Origin: Rhodospirillaceae bacterium
Lineage (GTDB): Bacteria; Pseudomonadota; Alphaproteobacteria; Rhodospirillales; Rhodospirillaceae
Assembly: GCA_947476925.1 (NCBI GenBank)
Contig: CANJSF010000002.1
Span: forward strand, 1 to 64,000
DNA length: 64,000 nt
Direction: 5' to 3'
The notes under the pieces are model-generated. The model was not told where the DNA came from. It saw only the letters and a program-made list of their open reading frames with translations, and made no database searches. Position 1 is the first letter of the stretch; every line of letters begins with the position of its first letter. The translations under genes were made by a program, and so were the position numbers. Positions 18,634 to 28,122 of the stretch are shown piece after piece.

Positions 18634-20241
18634 TTAAGCCCGACCATTAGGTTTCGACTGGAGACTAATATGCCGCGCAAGACCCAAAATCGCCAATAAA
18701 ATCAGGAACATGGGAATCCACTGCCCCCCGATTGCAAAAGGAGTCCGGCTCGCTAAGCTTTCGGGTAGGGGTGCGTCGAGGAACCCACGGCTATTGAGTT
18801 CAATGCGGCCAAGTACCCGTCCATAAGGGTCGATAACTGCCGAAATTCCAGTATTGGCCACCCTAATCAGCGGAAGGCCCTCTTCGACCGCTCGCAATTG
18901 GGCGGCCGCCAAATGTTGCCGGGGGCCGGAGCTATCGCCGAACCACGAGTCGTTGGTGATGTTCAAAAGCCAGCGTGGACGAGGGGTGTCTTGGGATGTC
19001 GGCCCGGTGACGGCGCCTGAAAAAATCGCCTCATAACAAATCAACGGGCTAAAGGGGGGAAGTCCACTGACGTTGATGGTCGTGCGGCCATGGCCCGAGC
19101 TGAAGTCCATGGTCCCTTCCGTCAACTTCGGGAACGGGATGAGCCACCTTAAAGGAAGATACTCGCCGAACGGCACCAGATGAGTTTTGTCGTAAATCGC
19201 AGCAACTTTACCTTCGGGGTCAATCACGAGCATCGAATTATAAATATCTTCAAGCCCGTTTGGCCCTGCCGCCGCGCGGGGTGCGCCGGTGATCAGCGCG
19301 CCGCCAGGCCGCAGCATCGAGACGGCTAATTGTCGGCGAGCCTCATCGCGGTCAAGCGCAAAGGCCACCGCGGCTTCGCCCCATATCACATGCGTGACAC
19401 TTTCAATTCCCGTTCCAGCACTCAGATTGACGTGATCCATGAAATGTTGATCGCGCAAACCCGGTCGCCATTTATCGGCCTGAGCAATATTGGGTTGCAC
19501 CAATCGCAAATTTACGCCCGGAACCATCTCGACCGTGGCCTCGTTGAGCCTTATCGCGCCGGCGACACCGAAGATTGCCAAAGCCAAAATCGGAGCGGCT
19601 GCATAAAGCCACGCACGCTTCATGCGTGGAGCTGGTCCTAACACTGAGGGGAGCGACGCCGCCAAAAGCGTAAAGACGCTCAAGCCCAACGTTCCAATCA
19701 CGCTTGTGATTTGAACCATTGCAGGCCAGGCCGTCCACACCGAGCCGAGCGGGTTCCATGGAAAACCAGAGAGAAACCACCCGCGCGCCCATTCAATCAC
19801 GCCCCAACTCAATGAGAAGGCGATCGCTCTTATCAGGGCTGACGGCGTGCGGTCATACGGCAGGCCATCGGCTTCGTGCGGGACGCGATGGACGATGATC
19901 GCGATCAAAGCAATATAAAGACCGAAGAGGGCACACAATGCGCCCACGGCCGGAATGGCAAAAGCGCCGTGGGTATCGGCATCCACATAAAAGGCGTTGG
20001 CAATCCAGTTTAATCCAACGGCGAAATGACCAAAGCCAAAGCTCCAACCCAACAACGCCGCGTCCTTCGTGTTTCTGCACCCCTCCAACATCCACAATAA
20101 AACTGGAAACGCCACCCACAGCACTGGCAACCAATGCCAAGGCGGCATGGCAAATGTTGATAACGCGCCGACGGCGAAGCCCAACGGAATGCGCTGCCAG
20201 GTCTTCAAACCCAGCAGTCGAGAGTGGAGTCTGGCAATCAT
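18634..20241 (-). CDS. lnt: Apolipoprotein N-acyltransferase
   Basis: Lnt adds the third acyl chain to lipoproteins at the inner membrane. The first half of the 535-residue protein is a series of membrane segments. The second half is a periplasmic nitrilase-type (CN hydrolase) domain. The catalytic Glu is in VIWGEAAVAF, the Lys in YDKTHLVPFGEYLP and the nucleophile Cys in PLICYEAIF. A final membrane helix follows. Its start overlaps the stop of the CBS-domain gene by four bases (ATGA). Confidence 0.96.
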   Translation of the reverse strand: MIARLHSRLLGLKTWQRIPLGFAVGALSTFAMPPWHWLPVLWVAFPVLLWMLEGCRNTKDAALLGWSFGFGHFAVGLNWIANAFYVDADTHGAFAIPAVGALCALFGLYIALIAIIVHRVPHEADGLPYDRTPSALIRAIAFSLSWGVIEWARGWFLSGFPWNPLGSVWTAWPAMVQITSVIGTLGLSVFTLLAASLPSVLGPAPRMKRAWLYAAAPILALAIFGVAGAIRLNEATVEMVPGVNLRLVQPNIAQADKWRPGLRDQHFMDHVNLSAGTGIESVTHVIWGEAAVAFALDRDEARRQLAVSMLRPGGALITGAPRAAAGPNGLEDIYNSMLVIDPEGKVAAIYDKTHLVPFGEYLPLRWLIPFPKLTEGTMDFSSGHGRTTINVSGLPPFSPLICYEAIFSGAVTGPTSQDTPRPRWLLNITNDSWFGDSSGPRQHLAAAQLRAVEEGLPLIRVANTGISAVIDPYGRVLGRIELNSRGFLDAPLPESLASRTPFAIGGQWIPMFLILLAILGLARHISLQSKPNGRA

Positions 20242-21215
20242 GCGGTCGTGTCGGCTGCGCTCGGCCGCAATGGAAGATTGCGAATACGAACGCGTCTCAC
20301 TCGACGCGGGTCGCCGTCAATAACCTCGAATTCTAAGCCAGACTCGTGCTTCACAAGCTCGCTTCGCGCCGGCACGCGGCCGGCGAGGCGGATTACCAAA
20401 CCCCCGAGCGTATCAACTTCTTCACGCTGCTCAGCCGAGAAGAACGAACCAAATCGTGCTTCAAAATCTTCAAGCGAGATGCGCGCATCGGCGGTCACAG
20501 TGCCGTCTGGGATTTGCGACAATTCAAGCTGAGCGTCACTATCGTGTTCGTCTTCAATTTCACCAACGATTTGCTCAACGACATCTTCAATGGTCAGCAA
20601 GCCGTCAATACCGCCGAACTCATCGACCACTAATGCCATGTGCGTGCGCTTGAGGCGCATTTCGAGCAGCAGATCCAACACACGCACCGCCGGCGAGACA
20701 AACATCACTTTGCGCAACAGATCGTCGAGCTTTGGCACCGCGGCTGCGTCTTCTTGTCCTTCGTATGAAACCGTACTGCCACTTTCTGCCACGACTCTGG
20801 CCAAGTCTTTCATGTGGATCATGCCGACCACATCATCGAGCCGACCGCGATATACCGGATAGCGGGAATGACCATCCGCCGCTAACAGTTTCAAAACGTC
20901 GTGAAAGGGAGTGTCGGCATCAACCGCCACGATGTGCGCGCGTGGGACCATAATGTCTGCAGCCGTCATGTCGCGCAGCTTCAGTACGTTCGCCAGCAAC
21001 AACCGTTCATTTGGTTCAATCAGCGAGACATCGCTGCCTGGGTGGTCCTCGATACGCTCTTCGATGAGCTCTTCAATCACCTCGCGCACAGTCTCTTGCT
21101 CGGGCGCTGCAGGCTTTATCAATCGCCTGAGGCGCGTGATCAGCCCGGGTCCTTTTTCGGTCCCGGCAGACTTTTCATCGTTGATGCCAGGCGAATGGGA
21201 GGCAGGTTCACTCAT
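20238..21215 (-). CDS. CorC/TlyC-type CBS domain protein
   Basis: The 325-residue protein has two CBS domains (about residues 75-210, with DIMVPRAHIVAVDADTP and HMALVVDEFGGIDGLLTIEDV) and a C-terminal CorC_HlyC transporter-associated domain. There is no N-terminal membrane (DUF21) domain, so it is of the soluble CorC type associated with magnesium/cobalt efflux. It sits in the ybeY-corC-lnt order seen in many proteobacteria and overlaps both neighbours by four bases. Confidence 0.9.
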   Translation of the reverse strand: MSEPASHSPGINDEKSAGTEKGPGLITRLRRLIKPAAPEQETVREVIEELIEERIEDHPGSDVSLIEPNERLLLANVLKLRDMTAADIMVPRAHIVAVDADTPFHDVLKLLAADGHSRYPVYRGRLDDVVGMIHMKDLARVVAESGSTVSYEGQEDAAAVPKLDDLLRKVMFVSPAVRVLDLLLEMRLKRTHMALVVDEFGGIDGLLTIEDVVEQIVGEIEDEHDSDAQLELSQIPDGTVTADARISLEDFEARFGSFFSAEQREEVDTLGGLVIRLAGRVPARSELVKHESGLEFEVIDGDPRRVRRVRIRNLPLRPSAADTTA

Positions 21216-21787
21216 TGTTTCGAAGATCTGAATCTCTGTTTAATGGATGGCGTGGTCTTTCCTGCCAGAACCGTCCCTGCGTAGGGGTCGGCAATGCCAA
21301 GGTCTTTGAGTATCAATCTCTCAAGGCCTTCCATATCTTTGGCGTCGCGGTCCACGATGTGATCATAACCCAAAAGATGCAAAACACCATGCACCACAAG
21401 GTGCGTCGCGTGGGCGCCGAAGGTTTTTTTATCCTGGGCCGCTTCGCGCTTGGTCGTTTCGTAGGCAAGAATCACATCACCCAGCATTAATGGGCCTGGC
21501 GCAATTGAAGCCGTATCGAGCGAAGGAAACGACAGAACGTTCGTGGGCTTATCCTGACCACGATATTTGCGATTGAGTGTACGAACGCGCGAATCCGACG
21601 CCAAGGCGATCGACACCTCATGGGTGCCTTTGAAGGTCCGCAAATGATGGCGTTTTGGTAAATGTGCGGTGCCCAATTTGAGGGCGGCTTCTCCGGCGTG
21701 CCGGCAAATGGCGGCGATTTTTTGATCGGTTCGAACCCAACGTTGCGTCAAAACCAAGATATCGATTTGCGGTACTGGTTGCGTCAT
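21212..21787 (-). CDS. ybeY: Endoribonuclease YbeY (16S rRNA maturation)
   Basis: YbeY is a metal-dependent RNase for 16S rRNA 3'-end processing and ribosome quality control. The zinc motif is visible as HLVVHGVLHLLGYDHIVDRDAKDME (H-x3-H-x5-H). The strand RVRTLNRKYRGQDKPTNVLSFP precedes it as in the family. The protein has 191 residues with an N-terminus slightly longer than E. coli YbeY. It overlaps both phoH and the CBS gene by four bases, which implies coupled translation. Confidence 0.95.
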   Translation of the reverse strand: MTQPVPQIDILVLTQRWVRTDQKIAAICRHAGEAALKLGTAHLPKRHHLRTFKGTHEVSIALASDSRVRTLNRKYRGQDKPTNVLSFPSLDTASIAPGPLMLGDVILAYETTKREAAQDKKTFGAHATHLVVHGVLHLLGYDHIVDRDAKDMEGLERLILKDLGIADPYAGTVLAGKTTPSIKQRFRSSKQ

Positions 21788-22737
21788 TTCTGCAAACGTT
21801 TTGCGCCAGCGGCATCATATGCTTCAACAATGCGTGCCACCAAATCATGACGCACGACATCAGCAGACGTAAACGCCATGCGTCCCACGCCTTTGACACC
21901 CTTCAGAATATTAAGCGCATCCTCTAACCCAGATCGAGCGCCCACCGGCAAATCAACCTGGCTGAGGTCACCGGTCACGACCATGCGCGAACCTTCGCCC
22001 AAACGTGTGAGGAACATCTTCATTTGGACGGGAGTGGTGTTTTGCGCCTCATCCAATATCACAAAAGCGTTCGATAGGGTGCGGCCGCGCATAAAAGCAA
22101 GTGGCGCGACTTCAATATCCCCGGACTCTAAATTGCGCGCAACTTGATCGCCGGGCATCATATCAAACAGCGCGTCATACAGTGGCCGCAAATACGGATC
22201 GACTTTATCTTTCATGTCGCCGGGCAAGAATCCTAACCGCTCGCCAGCCTCAACGGCGGGGCGCGACAAAACGATTCGATCAACATGCCCCGCTAACTTC
22301 ATGGCCACGGCCTGAGCCACAGCCAAATAAGTTTTGCCTGTTCCAGCAGGGCCCAAGGCGAACACCAAATCGTGATCGGCCAACAGGCGCAAGTAACTCG
22401 ATTGTCCTGGCGTGCGGGGAGAGATGTGTTTTTTACGTGTTCGCAATGTCAGCTCGGCGACGTCAGTGTGTTGGCCCGACAGGCGCGCTGCAGCATCCAC
22501 GTCGCCATTGTCGATGTGCTGTCCTGTCGCCGCGCGCTTATAAAGTGTCATCAGTGCTGTTTGCGCTTTCAGTGCTTGTTGATCGTCGCCCTCGATGGCA
22601 ACAATATTTCCATGCAGGTTTAATGTCACGCCCAAGCGCGATTCAAGCCGCTTGAGGTTCTCATTTTGCGGGCCGACAAGATCTTGCACTGCGGCATTGT
22701 CCTCAAACTCGCAAGTAATATGAGGGCCAGCCGTCAC
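21784..22737 (-). CDS. PhoH-family ATPase
   Basis: The 317-residue protein carries the PhoH P-loop: FALGPAGTGKTYLAVAQAVA (Walker A near residue 132), LSRPAVEAGERLGFLPGDMKDK and the DEAQNT Walker B region. It matches the PhoL/YbeZ form that partners YbeY, and it is directly followed by ybeY with a four-base overlap. The N-terminal 100 residues form a small KH-like domain. The biochemical role is RNA-associated ATPase/helicase by family knowledge. Confidence 0.92.
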   Translation of the reverse strand: MTAGPHITCEFEDNAAVQDLVGPQNENLKRLESRLGVTLNLHGNIVAIEGDDQQALKAQTALMTLYKRAATGQHIDNGDVDAAARLSGQHTDVAELTLRTRKKHISPRTPGQSSYLRLLADHDLVFALGPAGTGKTYLAVAQAVAMKLAGHVDRIVLSRPAVEAGERLGFLPGDMKDKVDPYLRPLYDALFDMMPGDQVARNLESGDIEVAPLAFMRGRTLSNAFVILDEAQNTTPVQMKMFLTRLGEGSRMVVTGDLSQVDLPVGARSGLEDALNILKGVKGVGRMAFTSADVVRHDLVARIVEAYDAAGAKRLQK

Positions 22738-22767
22738 GATATTTTTCTGTTTTTATTCAAGTTCATT

Positions 22768-24135
22768 TCACGCGGCGTGCGCATCAACAAATTCAGCGCC
22801 CAAACTATAGGTCGCGACTTCCGTTATCCGTAGCCTTGCGACCTTACCAATCTGCGTTTGCTCAGCAGTGACATATACAGGCTGCAAATACGGGGTCCGG
22901 CCGACGATCTGCCCGTCGTGGCGGCCCTTGTGTGTCAGCAGCACATCAAGCTCGCGTCCGACACACGATTCGTTAAACGCATCAAGTTGCTTATCGATGA
23001 GCGCTTGAATAATAGCCAACCGCTCAGATTTTATTTCTTCTGCCACATGCTTCTTCATCGCCGTCGCCGGCGTTCCGGGTCGCTGACTGTATTTGAATGA
23101 AAAAGCCTGCGCGAATGTAATCTCTTCGATCAAATCTATCGTTGCCTTGAAGTCTGCGTCGGTTTCGCCGGGAAAACCAACAATGAAATCTGAAGACAGG
23201 GCAATGTCTGATTTATAACTGCGCAACTGATCAATGATTCGACGATAGTCATCGCGGGTGTGTTGCCGGTTCATCTCGGCCAGAATGGTGTCAGATCCTG
23301 ATTGAACCGGTAGATGCAAGAATGGCATCAGTTGCGGCACGTCGCGGTGCGCGGCCATAAGGTCATCATTCATATCGCGCGGGTGGGACGTGGTGTAGCG
23401 AATGCGAAGCAAACCATCGATCTCGGCCAATGCGCGGGCCAAACGACCCAGCCCCCATGTTGAACCATCTGCTGCGTCGCCATGATAGGCGTTAACGTTT
23501 TGACCCAGCAGTGTGATCTCGCGAACACCCGCAGCGACCAGTCCTTGGGCTTCGCGCAGCACATCAACGGCTGGTCTGGAATACTCGGCACCACGCGTAT
23601 AGGGCACAACGCAGAACGTGCAGAATTTATCGCAACCCTCTTGCACCGACAAAAATGCCGTGGGCCCTTCGGCGCGGGGCGCGGGCAAAAAATCGAACTT
23701 GGGCTCAGATGGAAACTCGGTGTCCACCACAGCGCCGTTCTTTCGATCAGCACGTGCTACTAGTTCCGGTAAGCGATGATAGCTTTGTGGTCCGACCAGA
23801 ATATCAACGTAAGGCGCGCGCGCAGTGATTTCGGCCCCCTCGGCTTGAGCCACACAGCCCGCCACAGCGATCATCATGTCCTGGCCATTGCGGCGCGCGG
23901 TTTTCATTGATCGCAACCGGCCCAGATCCGAAAACACTTTTTCCGCCGCCTTCTCGCGAATGTGACACGTATTCAAAATCACCATGTCAGCATCTTCGGG
24001 GGTGGGTGTGCTCACGAAGCCCTGGGGGGCCAGCACATCGGCCATGCGCGCGCTATCATACACGTTCATCTGGCACCCGTAGGTTTTGATGAACAGTTTG
24101 CGGCGTGGCGGTAAGGGTGAGGTCGGGGCTGTCAT
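22768..24135 (-). CDS. miaB: tRNA-2-methylthio-N6-dimethylallyladenosine synthase
   Basis: MiaB is a radical-SAM methylthiotransferase acting on i6A37 in tRNA. The 455-residue form starts [27 protein letters not shown]. The MTTase domain has its three cysteines (the first in TYGCQMN, then ILNTCHIRE and AVAGCVAQ). The radical-SAM CxxxCxxC cluster is [18 protein letters not shown], and a TRAM domain closes the protein. I chose ATG 24135 because the longer frame extends into the neighbouring acyltransferase gene. Confidence 0.96.
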   Translation of the reverse strand: MTAPTSPLPPRRKLFIKTYGCQMNVYDSARMADVLAPQGFVSTPTPEDADMVILNTCHIREKAAEKVFSDLGRLRSMKTARRNGQDMMIAVAGCVAQAEGAEITARAPYVDILVGPQSYHRLPELVARADRKNGAVVDTEFPSEPKFDFLPAPRAEGPTAFLSVQEGCDKFCTFCVVPYTRGAEYSRPAVDVLREAQGLVAAGVREITLLGQNVNAYHGDAADGSTWGLGRLARALAEIDGLLRIRYTTSHPRDMNDDLMAAHRDVPQLMPFLHLPVQSGSDTILAEMNRQHTRDDYRRIIDQLRSYKSDIALSSDFIVGFPGETDADFKATIDLIEEITFAQAFSFKYSQRPGTPATAMKKHVAEEIKSERLAIIQALIDKQLDAFNESCVGRELDVLLTHKGRHDGQIVGRTPYLQPVYVTAEQTQIGKVARLRITEVATYSLGAEFVDAHAA

Positions 24136-24193
24136 GGGCGTTGCGACGGGCGGTGTATATCCCGGAACGGCCAACAAAAGCAAAGGATTGGGC

Positions 24194-25048
24194 TTAGGAT
24201 CGTGTGGGTAATGCGCGCAGGCCAGAACCGGCGCGTCCGGCCAAAAGCCGGGCAAACCCGCGCGCTGAGACCTTTTGACAGTGCGCAGCTAATGCTTTGC
24301 GCCCACCCATGGCCGCCAGCGTCACGGGCTCGTGGAACTCGATTTCGACGGTGGTCGCCCCAAGCTTAAGAAACTGCCATAGGTGCGGCCCTAACGTCAT
24401 GTCGCCATACCAGGCCAAGAACGACCGCCAGCCCACGCCCATGGGCAGGCCGTTCATACGGGTATAGGCAATCGACATGGGCTGGACATGCACAGCCTGC
24501 CCTTTGACTTCTTTTTCCGCCACCGCAAACAGCGAGCTTTTAAATGGCAGGATGTGGTTGCCGTCGCCCGAGGTGGATTCGGGGAACATGATCAAAGCGC
24601 CGCCTTCGTTCAGGCGCGTCTGGATATGATCTTTGGCCGCACCGGCCGAGCTCCGGCGGCGATCAATGAATAACGTGCGCCCCGCTTTGGCCATCAAACC
24701 AAAAAACGGCCAGTCGGCCATGTCGCCACGGGCGACGAACTCACCTTTCACGACCGAGCCAACGGCGACGATATCTAAGTACGAAATATGATTGCAGACA
24801 TACAGCATCGGCCGCAGCGTGCTGGGCTGTCCGCGTACGACGACCTGCAGCCCCAAGACGCGCCCCATAAAACGATAATAAAATCGTCGAATCCAGGCCG
24901 TGGGAACACGTACCGCGAGGAGAATGGCAATCACCGCAACGATGGCGACCGTGAAAACCAAAAAGACTATCAGCCGCGACGTGGCCAACACGGTATCGCT
25001 GGGCGCGGTGGGAAGCGTGTGTGCCGAGGTTAAGGCGTGTACGCTCAC
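24194..25048 (-). CDS. PlsC-type acyltransferase, probable lyso-ornithine lipid O-acyltransferase (OlsA-like)
   Basis: The protein has 284 residues with an N-terminal membrane helix ([20 protein letters not shown]) and the PlsC acyltransferase motifs: NHISYLD (HX4D) and FPESTSGDG. The GTG start at 25048 is eight bases after the stop of an OlsB-like gene. That pairing suggests the second step of ornithine lipid synthesis, in which a fatty acid is added to lyso-ornithine lipid. A general 1-acyl-glycerol-3-phosphate acyltransferase role remains possible. Confidence 0.8.
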   Translation of the reverse strand: MSVHALTSAHTLPTAPSDTVLATSRLIVFLVFTVAIVAVIAILLAVRVPTAWIRRFYYRFMGRVLGLQVVVRGQPSTLRPMLYVCNHISYLDIVAVGSVVKGEFVARGDMADWPFFGLMAKAGRTLFIDRRRSSAGAAKDHIQTRLNEGGALIMFPESTSGDGNHILPFKSSLFAVAEKEVKGQAVHVQPMSIAYTRMNGLPMGVGWRSFLAWYGDMTLGPHLWQFLKLGATTVEIEFHEPVTLAAMGGRKALAAHCQKVSARGFARLLAGRAGSGLRALPTRS

Positions 25049-25056
25049 GTCCAATT

Positions 25057-25893
25057 TTATCCTTGGCCCAAATCGTAATGGCGCGTGTAGCGACCTGTGA
25101 TCAAATCTGTCTTCACAATGACGCAAATGTCGATGGTATTAAACTGCTCGTCGATCACGGCACCCTCGCCGATGAAAGCGCCGACACGTAAATAGCCCTT
25201 CAAGAGGGGCGGCAATGCGATCAGCGCGCGCCGCGCATCAATGGTCTCAGGGTTCAAACGGCGCATCTCAACGTAGCGATCAGGGAGAGCTTTGACGCGC
25301 AAATCGTCGGGCGGCAGGTGGTTGTAATAGAGATACGACAAAGCCAGCGCATGTTTGTCGGGGTCCGTGCCCGATAAGCTGCCGCAGCCAAACATCACTT
25401 CAATTCGATGCGCCATCACGTATTCAGCAATACCGCGCCAAAGCAACTGCATCGTATTCCGATCGCGGTACCCAACATCAACGCAGCTGCGCCCCAGTTC
25501 CATGATTGCGCCGGCGCGGCGTTGCAACGGGCTGATGTCGAATTCATTGGCAGTATAAAAGCCACCCGCAACTGCTGCGTGCTCACGACGCATAAAGCGG
25601 TATGTGCCAACCACTCGATTTCCCTTTGGCAACGCCATGTCTTCAACAATCAAGTGTTCGCAAATGCTGTCAAAGGCATCGACATCGTGGCGGCTTGCGG
25701 CAATCTCTGGACTGGGTCGCGCGCCCAGTTCGTCATAAAACACGCGGTAGCGAAGCCTTTGTGCCGCTGCAATATCTGCGTCACTCTCGGCCAGGCGCAA
25801 CACTTGTTGGCCAGCAGTAACGGGCAAAAATGCCGTGGGTGTTGAAACTTTGTTTGTAGTTTGGGGGATCGGCGATGACCGAAAAGCCGTCAT
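25057..25893 (-). CDS. OlsB-like N-acyltransferase (GNAT fold)
   Basis: The 278-residue protein matches the OlsB / hemolysin-like GNAT family: RLRYRVFYDELGA, the VGTYRFM strand, ELGRSCVDVGYRDRNTMQLLWRGIAEYV and FGCGSLSGTDPDKHALALSYLYYNH. OlsB transfers a 3-hydroxy fatty acid from ACP to ornithine. The immediately following PlsC-type gene fits an olsBA operon for phosphorus-free ornithine membrane lipids. The N-terminal 30 residues are variable. A 7-bp inverted repeat lies 19 bases before the ATG. Confidence 0.8.
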   Translation of the reverse strand: MTAFRSSPIPQTTNKVSTPTAFLPVTAGQQVLRLAESDADIAAAQRLRYRVFYDELGARPSPEIAASRHDVDAFDSICEHLIVEDMALPKGNRVVGTYRFMRREHAAVAGGFYTANEFDISPLQRRAGAIMELGRSCVDVGYRDRNTMQLLWRGIAEYVMAHRIEVMFGCGSLSGTDPDKHALALSYLYYNHLPPDDLRVKALPDRYVEMRRLNPETIDARRALIALPPLLKGYLRVGAFIGEGAVIDEQFNTIDICVIVKTDLITGRYTRHYDLGQG

Positions 25894-25911
25894 GACATGC
25901 CTTCTTCTGAT

Positions 25912-25932
25912 CGGCCAAAATAAGATTGGCCG
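25912..25932 (-). repeat. Inverted repeat in the leader of the olsB-like gene
   Basis: CGGCCAA (25912-25918) and TTGGCCG (25926-25932) are perfectly complementary around a 7-base loop, 19 bases upstream of the ATG. No U-tract follows. It may be an operator or an mRNA leader stem; nothing in the sequence decides between them. Confidence 0.4.
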
Positions 25933-26059
25933 TGTTGCAGTCGGTGCGTTAACTCTTAAAGCTATCTCGGCGCGCGGACCATAGGCCCGCCCTTACCACG
26001 CGGCAACAACATAACTCAAACGCCACAATCTGTTGTGTGATTGTTCCGTAACGATCTTG

Positions 26060-26521
26060 TTATTGTTTCGTTGCGGTTGTGGCGGCGCCATCCAAGGGTT
26101 CAACAAACAGCTCAAGCCGATGGCTTACCAATTTGTAGCCATAGGACCGCGCCACCTCTTGCTGAAGCCGCTCAATGTCATCGTTCTGGAACTCGATCAC
26201 TTTGCCGGAATGGACGTCGATCAGGTGGTCGTGATGATTATCGGGGGTCGGTTCGTAGCGGGCGCGACCGTCACCGAAGTCATGACGTTTAATAATGCCG
26301 GACTCTTCGAACAAACGCACTGTTCTGTAAACAGTTGCAATGCTGATCCGTGGATCGGTTTCTATGGATCTGCGATGAACCTCTTCGACGTCGGGGTGAT
26401 CGGCCGCAGCCGAGAGAACACGCGCAATCACGCGGCGCTGTTCTGTCATTTTCATGCCCTTGTCGACACATCGAATCTCGATGCGGGATGGGTCATGGGC
26501 GTGTGCGCCGTTTGAGGTCAT
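26060..26521 (-). CDS. fur: Fur-family transcriptional regulator
   Basis: A metal-responsive repressor of 153 residues from ATG 26521. It shows the winged-helix DNA-binding part (KGMKMTEQRRVIARVLSAA; RISIATVYRTVRLFEESGII) and the dimerisation/metal part (YEPTPDNHHDHLIDVHSGKVIEF). The HHDH sequence and the following DVHSGKVIEF fit alphaproteobacterial Fur/Mur rather than Irr or Zur, so iron or manganese is likely. The typical C-terminal CxxC zinc motif is not present. An in-frame ATG at 26560 is an alternative start. It diverges from the TusA-like gene. Confidence 0.88.
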   Translation of the reverse strand: MTSNGAHAHDPSRIEIRCVDKGMKMTEQRRVIARVLSAAADHPDVEEVHRRSIETDPRISIATVYRTVRLFEESGIIKRHDFGDGRARYEPTPDNHHDHLIDVHSGKVIEFQNDDIERLQQEVARSYGYKLVSHRLELFVEPLDGAATTATKQ

Positions 26522-26616
26522 TCCTGGTCCATCAATGCTCTGGCTGCAATCATAAACCACAGACTACAACTGAGATAGTATACTCAATGCCATATCGTGC
26601 TTTTTTATAAAGCAGA

Positions 26617-26622
26617 TATAAT
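26617..26622 (+). promoter_or_regulatory. Perfect -10 element for the TusA-like gene
   Basis: TATAAT stands 36 bases before the ATG at 26659. I see no good -35 hexamer 16-18 bases upstream (that segment is a T-rich run), so strength is uncertain. It lies in the fur/tusA-like divergent region. Confidence 0.4.
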
Positions 26623-26658
26623 TTGTGCCTAGAGTGGTTCTGTCGACCGTCGCAAACA

Positions 26659-26913
26659 ATGACCGAAATCAAAACCTTTCACCTCGATATCACGGCTGAC
26701 GTCTGCCCCATCACCTTCGTAAAGACGAAGTTGATGTTGGAAAAAATGCCCGTTGGTGCCATTGCCACAGTTCGTCTCAGGGGCGCTGAACCGCTCGAAA
26801 ATGTTCCGCGCTCTGTTCGTGCTCATGGGCACGAAATCCTCTCAGTTGTTCCTGAAAGCCCCATGCAATCAGAAGCAAGCGCCGTCCACTTGATTCAAAT
26901 CAAGCGAACCTGA
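26659..26913 (+). CDS. TusA-like sulfur carrier protein
   Basis: This small protein of 84 residues has the SirA/TusA fold: FHLDITADVCPITFVKTKLMLEKMPVG, then a VRLRGAEPLENVPRSVRAHGHEIL segment. The conserved Cys near residue 15 is present, but the canonical CPxP is CPIT. The family carries persulfide sulfur to tRNA thiolation or other acceptors. I start it at ATG 26659 because the longer frame adds a sequence that is not TusA-like. It converges with rimI, with 5 bases between the stops. Confidence 0.82.
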   Translation: MTEIKTFHLDITADVCPITFVKTKLMLEKMPVGAIATVRLRGAEPLENVPRSVRAHGHEILSVVPESPMQSEASAVHLIQIKRT

Positions 26914-26918
26914 TGCGA

Positions 26919-27368
26919 TCATGTTGCGCCCGCCAGTATCATTCGATCCATCATGATGGCGTCCACATGGCCCTGGTCGCGTTGATAGTAATCGCGTCGC
27001 CGGCCGCAGGTGACAAAACCGCAGCGCGTATACAGGGCAATGGCAGCGGTATTGTCGACTGAGACTTCCAGAAAACATCTCGCGACGTGATTCTCGGTCA
27101 TTAGTTGCAGGGCTGCTGTCATTAACGCGCGACCATGTCCATGCTGCCGTTGATCGGGCTTGACGGCAAACGTTAGAATCTCTGCTTCGTCAGCCACGAT
27201 CCGAATCAGAATAAAGCCAGCCGGTTCAATTTCGGACGTTGCTAACGCATAGACGCCAGGTTGCGCGAGCAGCGCTCCAAAAAAAAGCGCCGACCAAGAA
27301 TCGGCAAAGCCCAAAGCATGAATCGCCGACAGCGCCTCGACATCGCGTGTAGCCACAATTGACGTCAT
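26919..27368 (-). CDS. rimI: Ribosomal-protein-alanine N-acetyltransferase
   Basis: A 149-residue GNAT enzyme with the RimI pattern: FADSWSALFFGALLAQPGVYALA near the N-terminus, FAVKPDQRQHGHGRALMTAALQLM (acetyl-CoA loop) and FLEVSVDNTAAIALYTRCGFVTCGRRRDYY. RimI acetylates ribosomal protein S18. Its start overlaps the tsaB stop by four bases, the classic tsaB-rimI pairing. Confidence 0.93.
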   Translation of the reverse strand: MTSIVATRDVEALSAIHALGFADSWSALFFGALLAQPGVYALATSEIEPAGFILIRIVADEAEILTFAVKPDQRQHGHGRALMTAALQLMTENHVARCFLEVSVDNTAAIALYTRCGFVTCGRRRDYYQRDQGHVDAIMMDRMILAGAT

Positions 27369-28039
27369 GGCCTTAGTATTCCGCCATCTGGTCGCATTGT
27401 CACATCAGGCGCGCGGACATAAACCGGCAACGGCCCACGCGGATCAATCACGCGACGAGCTGCAATGATTGCAATTTGCTCGATAGCGCATACGGGTGGC
27501 GCACTCGACGCTTTGGCCTCAGGCCCAAGGTGCGGCAACGCCCTGGCGGTCGCATCGCCCACGACGATCAAACGACCTGTGAAGGTTTTGGGCAAATTCT
27601 CATATCCGACGTTCAGAATTTCTGTTGTCGGTGTTCCATCCATGGCAAAGGCTTGTGCGAACACGTCATCGCGCTTGCTGTCGATGATGCTTAAAATAAT
27701 TTGTGATGAATCGTGCCGCTCACTTTTAGGCACTGCAGCGGCCAAAGCCTCAGTCGTAGTTACGCCAAAGGCAGGTTTTTGCGCAGCCATTGCTAAACCG
27801 CGCGCTGTGGCGATACCGACACGCAACCCGGTAAACGAGCCGGGCCCAACGGTGACAGCTATGCGGTCCAATACGGTATAGTCGATTCCTGCCGCGCCAA
27901 TGACTCGCTCAATCATTGGCATCAGTGCCTCGGCGTGGCCTTGCGGCAAGACAATGCTTTCACTGGCCACGACTGTGTCATCTCGCCAGACCCCAGCGGA
28001 GCAAGATGTCAGCGACGTGTCAAAGGCCAACACAATCAT
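27365..28039 (-). CDS. tsaB: tRNA threonylcarbamoyladenosine biosynthesis protein TsaB
   Basis: TsaB is the scaffold partner of TsaD in t6A37 formation. The 224 residues begin IVLAFDTSLTSCSAGVW, followed by VTVGPGSFTGLRVGIATARGLAMA, both family hallmarks of the ASKHA-like fold. The C-terminal half is shorter than in TsaD and lacks the metal-binding histidines, as expected. The partner tsaD is in this window at 33830-34888. Confidence 0.94.
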   Translation of the reverse strand: MIVLAFDTSLTSCSAGVWRDDTVVASESIVLPQGHAEALMPMIERVIGAAGIDYTVLDRIAVTVGPGSFTGLRVGIATARGLAMAAQKPAFGVTTTEALAAAVPKSERHDSSQIILSIIDSKRDDVFAQAFAMDGTPTTEILNVGYENLPKTFTGRLIVVGDATARALPHLGPEAKASSAPPVCAIEQIAIIAARRVIDPRGPLPVYVRAPDVTMRPDGGILRP

Positions 28040-28122
28040 GGAACCGCACGTCCGAATTGAGCAGGCGCCTGTTTTGATGCAAGCTTAGTGTTGCGCAGTA
28101 TTGTTAAGGTGAAAGCGGTCAT

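Noticed and set aside
26025-26044. Inverted repeat ACAATC/GATTGT after the fur stop as a terminator
   Set aside because: The stem is short and AT-rich with an 8-base loop and no following U-run on the minus strand.
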